From Liolophura sinensis (Eukaryota; Mollusca; Polyplacophora; Chitonida; Chitonidae), in contig NC_088300.1 of the NCBI RefSeq assembly GCF_032854445.1, positions 79,910,101 through 79,957,083 on the forward strand: a stretch of 46,983 nucleotides of DNA, read 5' to 3'. Of this stretch, positions 39,988-46,983 are shown piece after piece. How positions within the stretch are numbered: position 1 is the first letter of the stretch; the number at the start of each line of letters is the position of its first letter. The position numbers were made by a program, and so were the translations under genes. The notes beneath the pieces were generated by a model. The model made no database searches. It saw nothing but the letters and a program-made list of their open reading frames with translations, and was not told where the DNA came from.

Positions 39988-41169
39988 TTCTGTATTTCAC
40001 CTAATGTTGGGCCTGTAAACAGGAGCACTTTCAGAAGCACATAATGGTCTTAATGTAATACTGTGATGACAAACCTAAAGTGTTTCTCATAAGAATTTAA
40101 TCAAACTTCACCCCAAAAAAAAGTGGCCATATAAGGTTGATACTCAGAATCACTTTTGGGTGAAATAGAGTTATACAGTTCCTGAAGCCACTTGAAGCCT
40201 CTAGTTCTTAGTCAGTTGTAAAAACAAAAAATAGTTCCATGGAATTTTTTAAAAGCCATTTTGTCTCTACATCAAAATAAATTGAATAAATCATTATTTT
40301 TTTTTCATCTGTTTTCATTTACATAATATAAACTGAAGGTTTATGAAACTGAAATATTCAATATCTGGTATCTCCAATTGATGTTCATGTGATCTGTAAA
40401 ACTTTTCAGTAGAATTAAAAGATTTATCCAGCAAAACTATAGATATCTCTAAATGTCTCCCTACCAAGTTCCATTGTAAGCATGTAATCAAACTGACAAT
40501 ATGTACATGAAATACTTAACATGAAGTGTATCAGTTTCTTTGTTACCAGCACTGTACATGAATGTGATCATGGCCTTTGGGTTGTGAGATTGTGTATGGA
40601 TAGTAATATACCACATTTTTACCAATACCTGTTTGCTCAGTGATGGATATTTAAATTTACCTGAGTGTACTCACAATCACTTCAATAAAATTTATAATTA
40701 CCATTTCAAAAGCATTGATGGTTGTTTAACTGAATGTGATATTTTCTAAACTGCCTCTTTATGCCACGCTAACTCTTGTTCACATCTAACTCTCAGTGGC
40801 CAGAAACTGGACGAGAAGCAGTGGTTTACTTTGGTTTCCTTACCTCTTGAACATAATTGTCATCATAGACGTGAACAGTTCTTGACCACAAATCAGATGA
40901 AGTAGAAGAAGTGAGTGCGACATACATAATCCCATCAGCAGATTTATAGGTGTATTGAAGTCAGAAATTTAAATTCCACACAAATTGTTGTAATCATTGT
41001 TCTGATACTCTGTAAGATCTCTGCAGATATAAATATTTACCGTGATACAATATAACGTTGTGTGGAAAATGTCCACACAACTCCCTTCGTTTGTAGGGTG
41101 TCAAAACATTATTGATGGTGCTTTTATGATTACAAAAAATGTATAGTTTTTATCATTGATGATTAGATG
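39988..41169. other. Intergenic stretch
   Basis: AT-rich; no gene, SINE or repeat array recognised. Confidence 0.6.
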
Positions 41170-42545
41170 AATGACCCAGACCGCCTTGACGGGTGCATAA
41201 TGAAGTGCTTCCAAAGAGAAGCTGGATATTAGGGTACATAACGAAGTGCTCCAGAAGAGGGGCTGAGGACAACGGGTACATAGTGAAAGTGCTCCTAAAA
41301 AGGAGTAAAGATGGGGAGCTGGGGTTAAGGGGTACCTAACGAAGTGGCTCCTGAAGAGGAACTGGATATTAGGGGCTATAATGTAGTGCTCCTGAAGAGA
41401 AGCTAGATAATTAGGGGTACATAATGAAGTGCTCCTGAATAGGAGCTGAAGATGAGGGGTCACATAATGAAGTGCTCCTGAAGAGGAGCTGGGGATTAGG
41501 GGGTACATAATGAAGTGCTCCTGAAGAGAAGATGGAGATGATGGGTCACATAATGAAGTGATCCTGAAGAGAATCTGGAGTTGGCGTATATAATGAAGTG
41601 ATCCTGAAGAGAAGCTGGAGTTGGCGTATATAATGAAGTGCTCCTGAAGAGAAGCTGGGTGAGGCTGACATGATGAAGTGCCCCTTTTAAGAGATGCTGG
41701 ATGAGACTGACATAATAAAGTGCTTCTGAAGAGAAGGAGGAGATGATGGGTATTGAAATGTTCCTGAGAGGAGACGGAGATGAAAATCACATAATGAAGA
41801 GGAGCTGAGGACAACGGGTATATTAAAAAGTGCTCCTGGGAAAGGAGCCCAAGATGAGGGTTCCATGATGAAGGGCCCGTGTAGAGGAGACAGGGCACAT
41901 ACTAAAATGATCCTGAAGAGAAGCTAAGGATGAGGTTCATATAAAGTGCTCCTGAGGAGGAGCTGGATATTAGGGGTACCTAATGAAGTGCTCCTGAAGA
42001 GGAACTAGGGATGAGGGGTAAATAATGAAGTGCTCCCTTACGAAATGCTGGATGAGGCCGACATAATGAAGTGCTCGTGGAGAGGACCTGGGGATTAGGG
42101 GTACATAATTAAGTGCTCCCAAAGAGGAGCTGGGGATTAGGAGTACATAATGAAGTGCTCATGGAGAGGAGCTGGGATGAGGCTGACATAATGAAGTGCT
42201 CATGGAGAGGACCTGGGGATTAGGGGTACATAATGAAGTGCTCCTGAAGAGATGCTGGAATGAAGCTGACATAATGAAGTGCTCATGGAGAGGAGCTGGG
42301 GATTAGGGTACATAATGAAGTGCTCCTGAAGTGATGCTGAATGAGGCTGACATAATGAAGTGCTCATGGAGAGGAGCTGGGAATGAGAGTCTAATGAAGT
42401 GCTCCTGAAGAGGACCTGGGGATTAGGGGTACATAATTAAGTGCTTCTGAAGAGGAGCTGGGAATTAGGGGTACATAATGAAGTGCTCCTGAAGAGATGC
42501 TGGGAATGAGGATCACATAATAAAGTGCGCCTGAAGAGAACCTAA
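41170..42545. repeat. ~40-bp degenerate minisatellite, ~34 copies
   Basis: Unit near ataatgaagtgctcctgaag then aggagctggggattaggggt ac. Unit length and sequence vary widely, so this array is older than those in the introns. The 265-codon minus-strand ORF (41101-41898) is a by-product. Confidence 0.9.
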
Positions 42546-42784
42546 GGATGGGAGAGTGAGTGAGAGTGAGTGCTTAGGGTTTAACGTGCTTAACAATTTT
42601 CTGTCTTATGAAAAAAACAAAGGAGTCCCTTAGAGTGCATGTATGTGTAATGTACCTCCTTGTTGCAGATCGAATTTCCACCTTTCTTTTATCTAATGCT
42701 CCTTAACTGAGACGACTTACCAAAGGCAAGTAAGCTGCCCCACCCAAGCCATTGTTCTGAAAAGGGCCCCTTTAGATGAGCTGG

Positions 42785-44045
42785 GGATGAGGGTCCCATA
42801 ATGAAGGGCCCTTGAAGAGAAGCTGAGCATGAGGGACATGTTACGAAGGTCTCCAGAAAGACAAGCTGAGGTTGAATGTCATGTTATGAAGGTCTCCAAG
42901 AGACAATCTTATGGAATCGTGGAATGAAGGGCTTCAGGAGGCAAGCTGAGGTTGAGCATCACAGTATGAAGGGCTCCAGGAGACAAGATGAGATTGAGCA
43001 TCACAGTATGAAGGACTCCAGGAGTCACGGTATGAAGGGCTTCAGGAGACAAGCTGAGGTTGAGCGTCATGGTTTGAAGGGCTTCAGGAGACAAGCTGAG
43101 GTTGAGCGTCATGGTTTGAAGGGCTTCAGGAGACAAGCTGAGGTTGAGCGTCGTGGTATGAAGAGCTCCAGGAGTCACGGTATGAAGGGTTTCAGGAGAT
43201 AAGCTGTGGTGAGTGTCATGTTATGAATATCTCCAGGAGTCGAGCTGAGGTTGAGCATCACAGTATGAATGGCTCCAGGAGACAAGCTGAGGTTGAGCAT
43301 CACAGTATGAAGGACTCCAGGAGACAAGCTGAGGTTGAGCATCACAGTATGAATGGCTCCAGGAGACAAGCTCAGGTTGAGCATCACAGTATGAAGGGCT
43401 TCAGGAGACAAGCTGAGGTGAGTGTCATGTTATGAAGGTCTCCAGGAGACAGGCTGAGGTTGAGCATCACAGTATGAAGGGCTCCAGGAGACAAGCTGAG
43501 GTTGAGCATCACAGTATGAAGGGTGCCAGGAGACAAGCTGAGGTTGAGCATCACAGTATGAAGGGCTTCAGGAGACAAGCTGAGGTGAGTGTCGTGTTAT
43601 GAAGGTCTCCAGGAGACAGGCTGAGGTTGAGCATCATGGTATGAAGGGCTCCAGGAGTCAAGCTGAGGTTGAGCATGACAGTATGAAGGTCTCCGGGAGA
43701 CAAGCTGAGGTGAGTGTCGTGTTATGAAGGTCTCCAGGAGACAGGCTGAGGTTGAGCATCATGGTATGAAGGGCTCCAGGAGTCAAGCTGAGGTTGAGCA
43801 TGACAGTATGAATGGCTCCAGGAGACAAGCTGAGGTTGAGCGTCATGGTTTGAAGGGCTCCAGGAGACAAGCTGAGGTTGAGTGTCATGGTTTGAAGGGC
43901 TCCAGGAGACAGGCTGAGGTTGAGCATCATGGTTTGAAGGGCTCCAGGAGACAAGGTGAGTTTGAGTATCATGGTATGAAGGGCTCTCTAGGAGACAAGC
44001 TGAGGTTACGTGTGATGTTAAGAAGGTCTCGAGGAGAGAAGCCAA
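42785..44045. repeat. ~42-bp minisatellite, ~30 copies
   Basis: Unit ggctccaggagacaagctga ggttgagcatcacagtatga ag; 42 bp is 14 codons, giving ORFs on both strands (HSMKGSRRQAEVEH type). Several plus-strand copies read GCTGAG|GTGAGT, a near-perfect 5' splice site, at about 43414, 43583 and 43708. Confidence 0.93.
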
Positions 44046-44104
44046 GGAAATTTATTTTTGTCACTTAACCTGGAATATCCTTTGCACTGATCACAGTACA
44101 AATT

Positions 44105-44372
44105 CAGACACCCCTCCACACTGTCTGTATAAAACCACCGCACCTGGCCTGGAAATAAAACCACCGCTCCTGGACTGGATATAAAAACGTTGCACCTGGA
44201 CTGGATATAAAACCACTGCACCTGAACTGAATATACAGCCATAGCACCTGGGCTGAATATAAAACCAATTGCACCTGGACTGGATGTAAAACTGCTGCAC
44301 CTGGACTGGATATGAAACTACATCACCTGGACTGGATATACAACCACTGCACCTGGACTGGATATAAATGCA
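44105..44372. repeat. ~26-bp minisatellite, ~10 copies
   Basis: Unit tgcacctggactggatataa aaccac with substitutions. It follows the 42-bp array after a ~60-bp gap. Confidence 0.9.
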
Positions 44373-44574
44373 CAACTGCAGGCAGACCAGTGAGCCTGCT
44401 ACATTGTAGGTCAGGGCTAGTGGACTACCATCAGAAAAGACTAGATCATTTGGCCAGCGAGCATTCACAGCTTTTTGTACTCCCAAAAATACTTTGGCGG
44501 AGCAGTTGCTCGGCAGGAAAACATTTGTGCATCAAATAGCCAAAGTTGGTCTACCAGCAACCTCTAGATGTGTG

Positions 44575-44668
44575 TTTCTCGATAATGCTGGTCGACGTTG
44601 TACATAAAGTGAAATATTCTTGGATATGTGTAAAACACCAATCAGTTAAACAAATAAAATAAATAAGT
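44575..44668 (+). mobile_element. SINE 3' end fragment
   Basis: taatgctggtcgacgttgta, gtgaaatattcttggatatg and gtaaaacaccaatcagttaa then an (aaat)n tail: the 3' third of the same SINE as at 36866. Confidence 0.8.
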
Positions 44669-46036
44669 ATAACCAGACTTCGTCAGTAACTTGCCAAATG
44701 CCAATGGGTCACTGTGAGCTGGTAGTCTGTTTTATACAAGGAGCTCTTAGGGTCACAAGCACTATATCTACATGTAGATGCTTATTGGTGAGGTAATGTT
44801 TCATGGCAGGCAGCTGTGTAATTTGAAGGTTACCATAGTAACCGGATATTTACTGGATTACTGATATTTTTCAGTTAACTGAAGTGTTAAAGCTCCTCGA
44901 TATGTGGCGCTGGGCATAGGTACATATCCATCTGTGGCATCATCATTTTTTCTGATTGGCAAAACCATTAGGTTGGGCTATAGTATATTGGAGTGACAAA
45001 CAGTGGGATCGCCAGTTGTCCAAAGAGGGTGTTGCCATGGTAATTACCCTGCACCTTAATTTACTTTTCAAAAACTCTGAACTCCACAGTTTTCCATTTG
45101 GAGGGTTGTCATGTTACCACATGACCAGACTCAATAATAACTACAAAAATGTACATGTATCCTTCTTTACTTACACGTGTAAGTCACATTCCCTGTACCA
45201 CATCTACATCCAGATTCCAAACACTGTGTGTACAACTTTCCTTTTCCATTTTATTTAACAAGATGATACATTTCATGGAGTACATTGTGATGGGACATGA
45301 AACACAGCTGTAAACAGATGGCTATACAGGAAGTTAACCTGTACAACATGTGCGACATACATAAAATGTTAGACGTCTTCGAACATATCAGTGTCCTGCC
45401 TTTGCACTTGGTAGAGACAGAAAATCAGGGGCCAGTCTACATGTACATGTTGTTTGTTTTCTGACAAAATGTCTCATCCTGCCCTGTAAAAGTGACAAAT
45501 AATCACTGGTGATTCAATTTCAAGGGATGACAATTTACTGAGAAAACGACTGCGTTATAAAGGAGATCGCTGAATTGTAATTTGACACAGGCCTTCTGCC
45601 ACCTGGCCACTGTTCCTCTGAACATTTCATACATGTACTTATACATTTACATGCTTACACAGAAGTATGACACTTCCATACAGTGCATTCCCTATTCTAT
45701 GTTAGGTATCCTATAGGCTATCAATGGAGACATAACTTAACCATCTTGCACCTCCTTGACAAATCAGGAAGAAAATCCGATCTTGGTCCTGGCCAGGTTA
45801 AAAGCCTGCATTGTCAACTTTGCAGATAGTAGCGCGAGTACAAATCTTTGTGTTGTTTTGGAAAGAACTTCATCAAAGTTCACAATATAAACATACATAA
45901 TATTACGCCGATTTAAAGCAAGGATATATTCACTTGTGCAGCAAAAAGCGTCGTAATCTTGTTCAGTGAGGGCACACAGTGAGCTCTTACTGCCACATGA
46001 GAGCTTATGTACAAAACCCACTTGGTGAAGAATGCG
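44669..46036 (-). other. Probable kish 3' UTR and flank
   Basis: Downstream of the kish stop codon on the minus strand. No coding sequence or repeat recognised; the ORFs at 44956 and 45764 have no recognisable domain. Confidence 0.4.
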
Positions 46037-46950
46037 TCATGACCAGAACAGGATGCTGAATGCCATGGCTATACAACACACTGCGACATAGGGGCTTTTT
46101 CTCTCTCCTGAAATTAGAAACGGCGTGGGAGATCAACCATTAAATGTCAAACTTCAGAGATTTTAGGTGTAAGAAAGGTTTATATGTCTGAATGAACTGC
46201 CATTTTGACAGTGAGCAAAAATCGTTAAAAACGTTATTTTAACGTTCTTTAATTCCTTCACCTTCATTAGATATCCCCTTTTAAATGTACAATTAAACCT
46301 ATATATTATTGTAATACATAACGTGCATATAAGCACTGGAAAAGTACTAAGATTGTATGGAACAAACAGAATGAGATTTCACATGAAGTAAAACTACAAT
46401 TTACGTGTGTTAGTCACACAAGTTTTGTCTTGACATACACATTATCCTCTTATTATCATACCTACCAATTCTTGCACATTTCCAAAATATTCCTAGTAAT
46501 CTGAAAATAAATCATTTTTTCAATTTAAAGAGACCCCAACAATGTTCATAAATTTACCACACTATGATTTCAATGCAAGTATTCATAATTACAAAAAATG
46601 AACAGATAAGGACGTGAAAGTGTAGAAACAGGAATTACAAACATACCCATTTATTTTTTTGATTGGTGTTTGAAATATATTTCACTTCTATGATGGCTGT
46701 CAGCATTATAGTAGGAAATAGGGCTCAAATCAGGGAAACGCTTGACAATCAGCAGGTTGCTGGAAAACCTTCACATGTACAAAGATATTATGACAGTTTT
46801 TATGATATGAAGAGTGTTTTCTCTAACACATGACAAATAATGACAAACTTCATGAACTTACCCCTCTTTATTTCTATCAATAAAACTAGGTGCTATTGAC
46901 CGTAGGTATGCACATGTGCAGATCAGCAACAAGACAACTGTTAAGAGACT
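46037..46950 (-). CDS. TMEM167A: TMEM167A / kish, coding exons 2-4 (first exon outside window)
   Basis: Three minus-strand exons: 46862-46950 (89 bp), 46466-46500 (35 bp) and 46037-46107 (71 bp, with stop TGA at 46037-46039). Joined they give 64 residues, exactly the 72-residue human Kish-A less its first eight. Seen: [20 protein letters not shown], then [20 protein letters not shown], then [13 protein letters not shown] and stop; these match the human protein nearly residue for residue. Acceptors are ttccag, ttttcag and tttcag; donors are GTAAGT and GTAGGT. The exons are too small to be seen as ORFs. Kish is a small two-span Golgi membrane protein identified as needed for constitutive secretion. 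The start codon exon (MSAIFNFQ in human) must lie beyond 46983. Confidence 0.93.
46650..46780 (-). mobile_element. Diverged SINE fragment in a kish intron
   Basis: tttttttgattggtgtttga, gctgtcagcattatagtagg and cagcaggttgctggaaaac are the tail and body blocks of the same SINE, with internal deletions. Lies between kish exons 2 and 3. Confidence 0.75.
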
Positions 46951-46983
46951 CTGGAAATTGAATATGGCAGACTGAAATAAAGA

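Noticed and set aside
41101-43202. ORFs of 265 and 108 codons in the right-hand arrays
   Set aside because: Low-complexity repeats of ~40 and 42 bp; no domain, and irregular units break any consistent protein.

Overview
The window is animal nuclear DNA: split genes with GT-AG introns, short exons, AT-rich non-coding sequence, SINEs and many minisatellites. The SINEs have a tRNA-like head, a conserved body whose reverse complement begins gattggtgttttacgcc, and an (AAAT)n tail. I recall this as a V-SINE-type family common in molluscs (RUDI-like; name from memory). A marine lophotrochozoan, most likely a mollusc, is the best guess; the species cannot be told from the sequence.

Three genes can be assembled. 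(1) The minus strand from 35750 down to 1940 holds 28 consecutive coding exons of a TBC1D9/TBC1D9B-type Rab GTPase-activating protein: two GRAM domains, a TBC domain with both catalytic fingers, and an EF-hand. All 27 junctions keep reading phase, giving about 954 residues; the C-terminal part lies left of base 1. (2) The plus strand 37511-38292 holds a complete two-exon CPYC glutaredoxin of the GLRX2 type (118 aa). (3) The minus strand 46950-46037 holds the last three coding exons of TMEM167A/kish, a tiny Golgi membrane protein; its first exon lies right of the window. The Rab-GAP and glutaredoxin genes are head to head (about 1.8 kb between start codons). The glutaredoxin and kish genes are tail to tail.

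More than a third of the window is tandem repeat: about 18 arrays with units of 18 to 121 bp. Fourteen arrays lie in the Rab-GAP introns and four lie between glutaredoxin and kish. The most striking observation is that at least six, probably seven, of the intronic arrays contain an exon edge. Their unit carries the acceptor or donor of the neighbouring exon plus roughly 9 to 65 bp of its coding sequence, so a real splice site is followed or preceded by tens of near-identical decoys (exons 7, 13, 21, 22, 23, 24 and 27). One array (116 bp unit, exon 27) could supply in-frame 90-nt cassette exons. Long ORFs within arrays arise because many units are multiples of 3 bp, and I do not treat them as genes.

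Other contents are eight SINE copies or fragments (two with clear target-site duplications), a possible pogo-like MITE, a hairpin-ended repeat near the left end, and two CLEAR-like E-boxes upstream of the Rab-GAP start. All exon edges are predictions from splice consensus, phase and remembered family similarity; no transcript data were available.
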